In this document: positions 1 through 5,369 of the stretch, piece after piece
Layout: every line of letters starts with the position of its first letter
Position numbering within the stretch: position 1 is the stretch's first letter
The notes under the pieces: generated by a model
Told to the model about the DNA's origin: nothing
The model's database searches: none
What the model saw: the letters and a program-made list of their open reading frames with translations, nothing else
NCBI GenBank assembly: GCA_025453375.1
Contig: JALOQT010000094.1
Location: forward strand, 1-5,369
Direction of reading: 5' to 3'
Length of the DNA stretch: 5,369 nt
Origin: Phycisphaerales bacterium
Lineage (GTDB): Bacteria; Planctomycetota; Phycisphaerae; Phycisphaerales; UBA1924
Program-made: the position numbers and the translations under genes

Positions 1-35
1 CGGCAGCGGCGCAGCGAGGCCGTCCGCAAGTTCAT

Positions 36-70
36 CCGCACACCCGCACATCCGCACGGCCGCACGGCCG
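36..70. repeat. Imperfect 8-bp tandem repeat (about 4 units)
   Basis: Four consecutive octamers begin with CCGCAC at 36, 44, 52 and 60: CCGCACAC, CCGCACAT, CCGCACGG, CCGCACGG, followed by a partial CCG. The repeat lies beyond the sppA terminator in sequence with no gene I can support. It is short and could be slippage in GC-rich DNA; no function can be assigned. Confidence 0.55.
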
Positions 71-79
71 GGCCAAACG

Positions 80-108
80 AAAAACGCCCCCGACTACTCG
101 GGGGCGTT
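80..108 (-). terminator. Rho-independent terminator of sppA
   Basis: A perfect 11-bp inverted repeat (83-93 paired with 98-108, core CGCCCCCG/CGGGGGCG) encloses a 4-nt loop. Read on the minus strand, the stem runs into five T residues (84 to 80) and then a further T-rich CGTTT. It begins 67 bp after the sppA stop codon, which suits an intrinsic terminator ending the sppA transcript. On the plus strand the stem ends in only two T residues before CG, so it should work mainly for the minus strand. Confidence 0.88.
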
Positions 109-175
109 CGATCACACCTTCATGTCTCTATGTAGCGCTGTAGCCATGTCGCCAGCAGCCCACGAATCACCTTCG

Positions 176-2164
176 TTACTTGAAAATCAGCACCCGCGGG
201 CTGACCAGGATCACTGGCTCGCGCCGCAGTTGCAGCAGGGCTTCGATATTGCTGACGACCTGGCGGACGTTTTGCTCGCCCATCGTCGCGCGGGCGATGG
301 TCAGCATCTCGCTGATCGGGCCGCCCATGGCGATGCCCGCGGGCAGCGCGGCCCCGCCGGCGCGGCGGCTGGTGCCCGACGATCCCGTCAGCCCCGGGGC
401 GGTGACGCCGAAGCCCTTGAGCGTGTTCTGCAGGCTCTCGGCGAAGCTGATTGGCGCCGGGTAGTCCAGCAAGTCATACTGGCCCTTTTGCAGATTGAGC
501 GACGCGGCCATGTCCGCCGCGGCTTGCGTGAAGGTGCCGATCGCGTCGGCCATCTTCAGGTCCACCGCGTCCTGCCCGACGAACAAACGCCCCTCGGCGG
601 TCTTGGACAGGTCCATCCCCGGCCGCCCGGCACTGACGCGCGAGGTGAAAAGCTGGTACGTCTCGGTCATCTTCGTGCGGATCAAGTCGCGCTGCGAATC
701 CGTCCAGCGATTGGCCGAGCCGAAGAGGCTCGCCTGCGGCCCGCGTGCCCGCGGCACAACATTGACCTTCAGCTTCTCATACACGCCGCCCTCGCCGCCG
801 AGGGTCATCTTCCCGCCGACGACGCCGATCGACCCGACGATCGACCCCTGGCTGACGTAAATCTTCTGCCCCGCCACGGCGATGTAATACCCGCCGCTGG
901 CGGCCATGTCGCCGATGCTGACCCACACCGGCTTGTCCTCCGCCACGCGCTTGATGCCCTGCCAGATCACCTCGCTGGCGATTGCGCTGCCGCCGGGGCT
1001 GTCGATCCGCACCAGCATGCCCTTGATCTTGTCGTTCTCCTCAATCTCGCTCAGTGCCCGGCGGATCGTGCGGCTGCCGACGTTGCCGTCGCCGCCGAAC
1101 ATCCCGCCCTCGCTACTGTCGCCATCGACGATCGCGCCATCGATGTGCAGCACCGCGATGGTGTCGCGCTTCGGCGCGTGGCTGGGCTTCTTGCCCAGTT
1201 GGCTGAAGAGCGCAAACGGGTTGGCCATCGCCGCTTCCATTTCTTTGGCCGGGTCGGGCAGCAGGTCATCCTCCCACGAGAGTTCCTCGGCGCCGATCGC
1301 CTTCTCGATGATCGAGTCGACCTCGGGCAGATCGACGATCTCGTCGATCAGGCCGAGCTTCTTGGCCTGCTCGCCCGTGGCCATCCACGCGCCGTTCATC
1401 GCGCTGTCCAGCTGCGCGTCGGTCAGGTTGCGGCCGCCTTTGATCTTGCTGCGCCAGTTGGCATACAGCCGGTCGAGCAGGCCGTTGATGTTCTGATCCC
1501 ACTGCGGGCTGGGCTTGGAGTTGGCGAACTGCTCGCTGGCGCCCTTGTAATCACCGACCTGCACAAAGTCCGGCGTCACGCCGACCCACTTGAGCATGTC
1601 AGCCAGGAACATCTCCTCCATATACAGCCCCGCGATCGAGACCTCGCCCCCGGCCTGCAGCAGCACGCGGTCAAACGCGCTGCCCAGCGCCAGCGCCGCG
1701 TTGTCATACCCCTCGGCAAACAGGAAGGTCTTCTTGCCCGACGCGCGCACGCGCTGCACCGCCGCCATGACCTCCTCGATGTGCGCCGTCGTCAGCTCCG
1801 CATCGCGCAGGCGGATGAACAGCGCCTGATGATCGCTCCCGCTGGCCACACGATCGATCGTCGAGATCAACTGACGCAGCGTCACCTGCGCCGACGAGCC
1901 GCCCAGCCCCAGCGCCGTCGGCCGCTCGGGGAACGCGCCCTCCAACGTGATCGACGCAACCGACCCGCCCCCCACCGCCGCGGCGTTCGCCACACGGTGG
2001 CTCGCCACCAGATTCGCCGTCAGCATCTCCGACTCGCCCTGCCCGCACCCGGACGACGGCGGGCACATCACGCCCAGCGACGCCGACCCCGCGCACAGCA
2101 CCAGCGACAACGCCGCACCCGCACCAATGCGACCAGCAACTCGACGACCAGCAACCTGCGTCAT
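176..2164 (-). CDS. sppA: Signal peptide peptidase SppA, 67K type (peptidase family S49)
   Basis: This is a complete 662-residue membrane-associated serine protease. The family degrades signal peptides left in the membrane after export, using a Ser/Lys dyad. The protein has the two tandem S49 domains of the long (E. coli-like, 618-residue) form: domain 1 about residues 70-280 and domain 2 about 334-560. The catalytic Lys is K207 in GDYKGASEQF, matching E. coli K209. The nucleophile is S423 in DMAASGGYY, matching E. coli S409. RIDSPGGS at 386-393 is the conserved oxyanion-region loop. Residues 7-33 form a basic then hydrophobic signal or anchor segment; Cys24, Cys34 and Cys40 lie nearby, but none sits in a good lipobox. 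I chose this start because GGAAGGA lies 5 nt upstream and the signal segment follows at once; the frame stays open to 2296, but that extension has no signal-like character. About 90 residues after domain 2 (570-662) form an extra tail with a Gly/Ser/Ala-rich linker. The gene appears to be transcribed alone, with its own terminator. Confidence 0.95.
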   Translation of the reverse strand: MTQVAGRRVAGRIGAGAALSLVLCAGSASLGVMCPPSSGCGQGESEMLTANLVASHRVANAAAVGGGSVASITLEGAFPERPTALGLGGSSAQVTLRQLISTIDRVASGSDHQALFIRLRDAELTTAHIEEVMAAVQRVRASGKKTFLFAEGYDNAALALGSAFDRVLLQAGGEVSIAGLYMEEMFLADMLKWVGVTPDFVQVGDYKGASEQFANSKPSPQWDQNINGLLDRLYANWRSKIKGGRNLTDAQLDSAMNGAWMATGEQAKKLGLIDEIVDLPEVDSIIEKAIGAEELSWEDDLLPDPAKEMEAAMANPFALFSQLGKKPSHAPKRDTIAVLHIDGAIVDGDSSEGGMFGGDGNVGSRTIRRALSEIEENDKIKGMLVRIDSPGGSAIASEVIWQGIKRVAEDKPVWVSIGDMAASGGYYIAVAGQKIYVSQGSIVGSIGVVGGKMTLGGEGGVYEKLKVNVVPRARGPQASLFGSANRWTDSQRDLIRTKMTETYQLFTSRVSAGRPGMDLSKTAEGRLFVGQDAVDLKMADAIGTFTQAAADMAASLNLQKGQYDLLDYPAPISFAESLQNTLKGFGVTAPGLTGSSGTSRRAGGAALPAGIAMGGPISEMLTIARATMGEQNVRQVVSNIEALLQLRREPVILVSPRVLIFK

Positions 2165-2169
2165 ACGTG

Positions 2170-2176
2170 TCCTTCC
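2170..2176 (-). promoter_or_regulatory. Shine-Dalgarno site of sppA
   Basis: On the minus strand GGAAGGA is separated by CACGT (5 nt) from the ATG at 2164. It decides the start codon in favour of the 662-residue protein over the in-frame upstream ATGs at 2188 and 2296. Confidence 0.8.
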
Positions 2177-2185
2177 ATGTAGGAG

Positions 2186-2211
2186 CATCACCAAACCCGT
2201 ACCATCACCAA
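2186..2211 (-). repeat. 9-bp direct repeat in the sppA leader
   Basis: CATCACCAA (minus strand TTGGTGATG) occurs exactly at 2186-2194 and at 2203-2211, 17 bp apart start to start. The pair lies between the sppA Shine-Dalgarno site and a possible -10 element. A tandem half-site arrangement like this could bind a regulator or affect the leader RNA; that function is inference only. Confidence 0.5.
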
Positions 2212-2216
2212 GCAAG

Positions 2217-2222
2217 CGTATA
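2217..2222 (-). promoter_or_regulatory. Possible -10 element for sppA
   Basis: TATACG on the minus strand lies about 53 nt upstream of the sppA start codon, at a position that would give a leader of roughly 45 nt. No convincing -35 hexamer is seen 16-19 nt further upstream, so this is a weak candidate. Confidence 0.22.
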
Positions 2223-2272
2223 GACCACGAGCATCGCGGCGGTTGCAGACTTTGACGCCAGTTTTCCATCCG

Positions 2273-2294
2273 CCCCTCCCGCCACTCCCCGCCC
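2273..2294 (-). other. G-quadruplex-forming motif (minus strand)
   Basis: The minus strand has four G runs of 3, 4, 3 and 4 bases with loops of 1, 6 and 1 nt, which satisfies the usual G3+N1-7 rule. It sits in the divergent intergenic region, about 110-130 bp upstream of the sppA start. A further C-rich stretch (7, 4 and 5 C runs at roughly 2307-2336 on the plus strand) follows but has one long loop. The whole block is strongly pyrimidine-biased on the plus strand. Folding and any regulatory effect are inferred. Confidence 0.5.
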
Positions 2295-2391
2295 ACGCGC
2301 TACTCCCCCCCACACGCTCGCTCGCCCCGCCCCCGGCCGCTCCCACTGCTCGATCGCACACACCCACCCTCATTGGCGGTACACTCCCTCC

Positions 2392-2598
2392 ATGGGTGCA
2401 CACGCCAGCAAGCCGCACAAGTCCCGCCACCACGGGTCCCACCCGCACGGCCACCACGCCAAAGCCCACGGCGACCGCGACAAGCCCATCGCCATGGTCA
2501 AGCAGCGCTCGACGATGGCCGCCGTGCTGGCTGCGATCCTCGTGCTCTTCGGCCTCGCCCTCGTCGCCGCCCTGCTGTGGTGGCTGATCGCCGGCTGA
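2392..2598 (+). CDS. Small His-rich single-pass membrane protein, unknown function
   Basis: I do not recognise a family for this 68-residue protein. Residues 1-26 contain nine His, with Lys, Arg, Gly and Pro (for example HHGSHPHGHH at 13-22). Residues 27-41 are polar and charged. Residues 42-66 form one strongly hydrophobic helix ending in LLWWLIAG. The basic head suggests the N-terminus stays in the cytoplasm, and the His cluster could bind metal ions; both are inferences. Coding support is good: nearly all third positions are G or C in this frame (about 65 of 69 codons), and a clear membrane segment appears only in this frame. No Shine-Dalgarno sequence precedes the ATG. TACACT at 2380-2385 ends 6 nt upstream of the ATG and might be a -10 for a leaderless transcript, although no -35 is visible. 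The gene diverges from sppA across a 227-bp spacer. Confidence 0.68.
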   Translation: MGAHASKPHKSRHHGSHPHGHHAKAHGDRDKPIAMVKQRSTMAAVLAAILVLFGLALVAALLWWLIAG

Positions 2599-2639
2599 GC
2601 GCCGATTGAGCGCAGGTTGAGCGCAGGTTGAGCGCCGTC
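2596..2639. repeat. 11-bp tandem repeat, 4 units
   Basis: Four consecutive 11-mers read TGAGCGCCGAT, TGAGCGCAGGT, TGAGCGCAGGT, TGAGCGCCGTC. The middle two are identical, and the outer two differ from them only in the last four bases. The first TGA is the stop codon of the small membrane-protein gene. Because 11 is not a multiple of 3, the repeated TGA falls in successive reading frames and closes all three plus-strand frames after the gene. Confidence 0.8.
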
Positions 2640-2815
2640 ACGATGCGGGTACCCCGGACCTCCGGGCCGGGCGACCTGCCGCCGACGCACCAAGCTTCGT
2701 CACCCCAAATCGATCGCAGTCAAGTGAACGAAGTTCGGCGCGGGGCTGAACCATGTTCCGCCCCCTCCGCACACCACGGCTCGGCTCGCACGCCATCGCC
2801 GAATCACCCCAAGTG
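2640..2815. other. Intergenic stretch without a supportable gene
   Basis: Open frames here are short, start at weak codons and show no protein-like composition. A small hairpin, CCCGG/CCGGG with loop ACCT (2653-2666), follows the small gene but lacks a T run, so it is a poor terminator. TCACCCCAA occurs at 2700-2708 and 2804-2812, each followed by CAAGTGAA or AAGTGAA. No promoter or RNA gene is evident. Confidence 0.5.
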
Positions 2816-2862
2816 AAAAGGCGGCACAGTGAGGCAGGTTCGCTGCGTCACTGTGCCGCCTT
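2816..2862 (-). terminator. Rho-independent terminator of the Calx-beta/CARDB gene
   Basis: A perfect 15-bp inverted repeat pairs 2818-2832 with 2848-2862 (core GGCGGCACAGTGA). An inner 4-bp GCAG/CTGC stem (2834-2837 with 2843-2846) extends the hairpin. On the minus strand it ends in four T residues (2819 to 2816). It lies 39 bp past the stop codon of the minus-strand gene, the expected place. On the plus strand the T run is only two bases, so a role in stopping plus-strand transcripts is possible but weaker. Confidence 0.88.
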
Positions 2863-2900
2863 ATGTGAATCACTCGACGTCCAGTTCAACTACGCCAGCG

Positions 2901-5369
2901 TCAGACGATCGTCAGCACCGCCGTCGCCGTCGAAGCCACGTTGTTGGCCGTGTTGGTCTCCGCACCGCGCGGCGTGATGCTGAAGATCAGGAAGTAGGTG
3001 CCGCTGGCCAGAGTCGGCAGATTGAACGTGCTGTTGATCGAACCGGCACCCGCCGGCGTGTTGAGCTGCGTCCCGCTGCTGAGCAGCACGTCCGTCCCGA
3101 CTTCCAGCGTGTTGTTGGTGCTGGCAAACAGCGTCCAGCTGAACCGCGTCAGGAACGACGTGTTGTTGAGGAAGTTCAGCGCCACCGTCAGCGGATCACC
3201 AGCGTTGCTCGGCGGGAACGGATCACCCGTCGGTGCCTCGGCTGCGATCTCCGTCGGACGGATGTCGTTGATCGCAATCGGTGCAAACGCCGTGCTGATC
3301 GCGTAGTTCACGCTCGGGTCGATCGTCAGGATCAGCCCGAGGTTGCCACCAGCGATGTTGTTCGCCAGCACATTGATCGGCACATCCACAAAGTTCGCCC
3401 CCGCCGGGATCGTCACCGATCCGGGCAGAGCCGTGTAGTCCGTGCCGGCCACCGCGTCGCCCGTCACTGTGTAGTTGATCGTCACCGCGTTGGCCGTGTC
3501 GCCGACGCGTGAGAAGCGGAAGTTGCCGTTGACGACATTCGTGCCATCGTTGCTGCCGTTCTGCGTGCCAGCGACGCCGACGCTCACCGCCTCGTTGTCA
3601 TCGATCGTGATCTCGGCATCACCCGAGCCGCCGATGGCATACGCGTTGGAGTTCGTCAGCACCAGCCGCAGCGCCTCGCGAGGCTCAGCCACCGGCGCCA
3701 GCGTGTCATCGATCACGTCGATGTTCACCGTCGCGCTGGTCTGCCCAGCCTCGAAGATGACAAACCGCGTGAACGCCAGGAAGTCCGTGTTCAGCGTCGC
3801 CGCCGGCAGGCTCGCCGGCGAGGCGAACGTGAACGGCACCACCAGCCGCTGGTTCAGGTTGCCGCCCGTCCGCGTGATGGTGAACGTCCCGCCGTTGGCC
3901 GGAAGGCCCGCAGGCACCTCCGCCGCCGTCGCGTCCGTCGCCGCCACGCTGATCGTCGAACCCGTCGCGACCGACCCGGCAAAGACGTTGTAGAACGCCG
4001 GGGTCGTCCCATTCGCGCCCGCGTTGAGCACATTGGCGTTGTCGCTCGGGTTGATGTCCACAAAGCCCGTCGGCGTCGTCACGCGGAAGCCCACGTTGTA
4101 CACGCCCGGCAGCACCTGCCCGACCGTGCTCAGCGCGAAGGTCAGGTCCACCGTCGTGTCACCATTGGCCAGACCGTTGAGCGTCTGGCTCAGCACCGGT
4201 TGGGCCGTCACAGGAATCGCCGAACCCGTCAGCCAGAAGACCGACACCGTCACCGCACCAGTCAGTGCCGAGCCTGGGTTGTTGATCGTCACGATCGCCG
4301 GCACAGTCACGCCAGCCTGGTCATAGCTGATGTTCGTCACTGTCGGCAGCGAGCTGCCCACAACACGCAGGTCCGTCAGGTTCGCGTTGTTGATCGTCAC
4401 CGTCGACGCACGCGTGGGCTCAGCACCCAGGCTGTACGTCGCCGCTGGCGTGATCGTCGCGATCACCGTCTCAGGCGTCTCCGTCACGATGTCCGTCACC
4501 GGCGTGACGACCACATCGACAAACGTCTGCCCAGCCGGGATCGTCGCCGTGCCCGACAGCGCGGCATAGTCCAGCGCGCTCGTCGCCGTGCCGCTGACGC
4601 TGTAGTTCACCGTCAACGGACGCGACGTGTCACCACCCGTCCGCGTGATGCGATACGCACCCGTCTGGGCCACCGCGCCCGGCGCCGTCTCGGCCCCGAC
4701 CGGGCGAATCGCCGCGATCGTCACCGTCGGCGTGCGATCGGCGATCGTCACCGTCGCCGTCCGCTGCGCCACCGCACCGAGGTTGTACGTCGCACCGCCC
4801 GCCGCCGTCAGCGTGGCGATGACCGTCTCATTGGCCTCAAACGTCCCGTCAAACAGCGGGGCCACATCGATGTTCGCACTGGCCGCACCCGCCGGGATCG
4901 TCACCGTCCCGGTCAGTGTGGTGTAGTCCGTGCCGCCCGTGGCCGTGCCGGTGATCGCATACGTCACCGTCAGCGCCGCCGTCAGCGGCGCTCCGGCGCG
5001 CGTCACCGTGAAGCGGCCATTGGTCGCGATGTTGTTGCCCTGCGCCTCGCTGGCGTTGGGGATCGTCGCCGCGATCGTGACCGTCGGCTTGTTGTCGCGA
5101 ACAGTGATCGTCGCGCCGCCATTGGTCGGCCCGCCGACACCATACCGCGCCGCATCCGGCCGCAGCACAAACTCAATGCTCTGCGTGCCCGCCGCAGCAA
5201 CACGCGTCGCCGCCAGGAACGTCAGATCAACAAACTGCGCACCATTCGGGATCGTCGCCGTCCCGACACCGTTGACGTCAAACGTCACGCCGCCACCGCT
5301 GACGACATAGTCCGTCACACGCGTCGCCGTGCCGCCGAGGTCAAACGAGAACGCAAACGCGCCCGTCGT
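2901..5369 (-). CDS. Large exported Calx-beta/CARDB repeat protein, 5' end outside the window
   Basis: The last 822 residues of a longer protein are visible; the frame is open to the window edge, and the GTG at 5318 is inside a repeat module, so it is not a real start. The modules in order (numbering from the edge) are: Calx-beta 1-93 (partial), 95-212, 213-329; CARDB-like 330-448; linker 449-471; Calx-beta 472-592 and 594-703; CARDB-like 704-822. Typical Calx-beta signs are Tyr-x-x-x-Gly-Thr-Ala-Thr...Asp-Tyr, then TIPAG, then an acidic loop with ET, then ATVTI at the domain end. Such beta-sandwich modules commonly occur in secreted or surface proteins and can bind calcium; CARDB is named for a cell-adhesion-related domain. 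An extracellular structural or adhesive role is inferred. The protein stops right after the last strand, with no dockerin, LPXTG, PEP-CTERM or membrane tail, so any anchoring or enzyme domain would be upstream. No Cys, His or Met and only one Lys are seen. A terminator follows. Confidence 0.9.
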   Translation of the reverse strand, partial: TTGAFAFSFDLGGTATRVTDYVVSGGGVTFDVNGVGTATIPNGAQFVDLTFLAATRVAAAGTQSIEFVLRPDAARYGVGGPTNGGATITVRDNKPTVTIAATIPNASEAQGNNIATNGRFTVTRAGAPLTAALTVTYAITGTATGGTDYTTLTGTVTIPAGAASANIDVAPLFDGTFEANETVIATLTAAGGATYNLGAVAQRTATVTIADRTPTVTIAAIRPVGAETAPGAVAQTGAYRITRTGGDTSRPLTVNYSVSGTATSALDYAALSGTATIPAGQTFVDVVVTPVTDIVTETPETVIATITPAATYSLGAEPTRASTVTINNANLTDLRVVGSSLPTVTNISYDQAGVTVPAIVTINNPGSALTGAVTVSVFWLTGSAIPVTAQPVLSQTLNGLANGDTTVDLTFALSTVGQVLPGVYNVGFRVTTPTGFVDINPSDNANVLNAGANGTTPAFYNVFAGSVATGSTISVAATDATAAEVPAGLPANGGTFTITRTGGNLNQRLVVPFTFASPASLPAATLNTDFLAFTRFVIFEAGQTSATVNIDVIDDTLAPVAEPREALRLVLTNSNAYAIGGSGDAEITIDDNEAVSVGVAGTQNGSNDGTNVVNGNFRFSRVGDTANAVTINYTVTGDAVAGTDYTALPGSVTIPAGANFVDVPINVLANNIAGGNLGLILTIDPSVNYAISTAFAPIAINDIRPTEIAAEAPTGDPFPPSNAGDPLTVALNFLNNTSFLTRFSWTLFASTNNTLEVGTDVLLSSGTQLNTPAGAGSINSTFNLPTLASGTYFLIFSITPRGAETNTANNVASTATAVLTIV
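2904..3260 (-). other. C-terminal CARDB-like module of the exoprotein
   Basis: Residues 704-822 begin RPTEIAAEAP and contain LTVALNFLNNTS, a FSWTLFAS strand, a GAGSINSTFNLPTL segment, SGTYFLIFSI and a closing ETNTANNVAS. The layout parallels the first CARDB-like module, and each has its sole Trp in the matching strand (VFWL and FSWTL). Both are about 119 residues by my boundaries. It forms the very end of the protein. Confidence 0.55.
3261..3956 (-). repeat. Second block of two Calx-beta modules
   Basis: The first module (residues 472-592) is the most canonical: FEAGQTSATVNIDVIDD, then EPREALRLVL, then AEITIDDNE at its end. It lacks the TIPAG form seen elsewhere. The second (594-703) has GTDYTALPGSVTIPAGANF at 625-643 like the upstream array, but has lost the acidic loop after the VDVPINVLAN strand (NNIAGGNLGLIL instead of D...E..ET), so calcium binding there is doubtful. 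A plus-strand GGGATCGTC copy encoding the TIPAG block lies at 3406. Confidence 0.78.
4026..4382 (-). other. First CARDB-like module of the exoprotein
   Basis: Residues 330-448 differ from the Calx-beta pattern. They begin NLTDLRVV, pass through an INNPGSALTGAVTVSVFWL strand pair, a GLANGDTTVDL segment and LPGVYNVGFRV, and end SDNANVL. The order DL, then N-x-G, then a G-D-x-x-V strand, then GxY and a final D/E-N-x-N is the usual CARDB outline. It interrupts the Calx-beta array after the third module. Confidence 0.6.
4383..5369 (-). repeat. Array of three Calx-beta modules (first one partial)
   Basis: Three modules of about 117-119 residues follow each other. DNA copies of the TIPxG-encoding block (GGGATCGTC on the plus strand) sit at 4537, 4894 and 5248, so the period is 357 then 354 bp, both multiples of 3. 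Modules 2 and 3 are most alike: both start PTVTIAA, carry GTAT...DY...L.GT.TIPAG, have ETVIAT after an acidic loop, and end in TVTI. Module 1 diverges more in its second half. The regular period and conserved motifs point to internal duplication. Confidence 0.85.

Noticed and set aside
1..44. Possible start of another minus-strand gene (ATG near 43 on the minus strand)
   Set aside because: Only about a dozen codons are visible, there is no ribosome site, and the octamer repeat lies immediately upstream; it cannot be supported from this window.
122..2182. A 686-residue open frame on the plus strand covering all of sppA
   Set aside because: It is exactly antisense to a clearly recognised protease gene. 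It is rich in Arg, His, Ala, Asp and Leu, as expected when high-GC codons are read backwards, and has no domain or signal that I recognise.
2252..2257. TTGACG on the plus strand as a -35 for the small gene
   Set aside because: No -10-like hexamer occurs at the required distance; the following bases are C-rich.
2165..2296. N-terminal extension of SppA to an ATG at 2296 (706 residues)
   Set aside because: The extension lacks any signal-like segment and would pass through the G-rich spacer, whereas the ATG at 2164 has a good Shine-Dalgarno site and is followed by a proper signal/anchor segment.
2243..2587. Pro/Thr-rich 114-residue frame on the plus strand
   Set aside because: It overlaps the His-rich small gene in another frame and its Pro/Ala/Thr content comes from the C-rich spacer; no start signal is present.
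2370..2693. 107-residue frame on the minus strand across the small gene and tandem repeat
   Set aside because: It translates the 11-bp repeat and the antisense of the small gene, has low-complexity composition and no ribosome site.
2829..3512. 227-residue Arg-rich frame on the plus strand
   Set aside because: It is antisense to the exoprotein gene and runs through its terminator hairpin; composition is that of a reversed high-GC frame.
3406..5256. Recurring GGGATCGTC blocks as a possible CRISPR-like or regulatory DNA repeat
   Set aside because: They recur at codon-phased domain intervals inside a coding frame and encode the conserved TIPxG segment of Calx-beta modules, so they are explained by protein repetition.
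3475..5310. Several Ala/Val/Ser/Pro-rich plus-strand frames opposite the exoprotein
   Set aside because: Their apparent similarity to each other is the reverse image of the Calx-beta repeats on the other strand.

Overview
This is a GC-rich bacterial window with a very high G/C share at third codon positions. It holds two substantial genes on the minus strand and one small gene on the plus strand. A planctomycete-like bacterium (Planctomycetota, perhaps Phycisphaerae) is my best guess. The reasons are the high GC, the two-domain SppA with an extra C-terminal tail, a large Calx-beta/CARDB exoprotein, and little use of Shine-Dalgarno sequences outside sppA. No ribosomal or other phylogenetic marker is present, so this remains an inference.

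Layout: positions 1-82 are non-coding as far as I can see, with a short imperfect 8-bp tandem repeat. Positions 83-108 form a strong intrinsic terminator for sppA. Positions 176-2164 (minus) encode a complete SppA-type signal peptide peptidase with both catalytic residues of the S49 family (Lys207 and Ser423), a signal/anchor segment and a good Shine-Dalgarno sequence. Positions 2165-2391 are a 227-bp divergent intergenic region with a 9-bp direct repeat in the sppA leader and a G-quadruplex motif on the minus strand. Positions 2392-2598 (plus) encode a 68-residue protein with a His-rich head and one membrane helix. Positions 2596-2639 are an 11-bp tandem repeat of four units starting at that gene's stop codon. 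Positions 2640-2815 contain no gene I can support. Positions 2818-2862 form a 15-bp perfect hairpin terminator for the last gene. Positions 2901-5369 (minus) are the 3' part (822 codons) of a large extracellular protein made of Calx-beta and CARDB-like modules; its 5' end lies beyond the window.

How the genes relate: each minus-strand gene has its own terminator, so these look like three separate transcription units and not an operon. All three products are envelope or extracellular in character (membrane protease, small membrane protein, exported adhesion-like protein), but nothing in the sequence ties them into one pathway. I found no RNA gene, insertion sequence, CRISPR array or defence system. 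The most unusual items are the composition of the exoprotein (no Cys, His or Met and a single Lys in 822 residues), its alternating Calx-beta/CARDB layout, and the His-rich micro-membrane protein.
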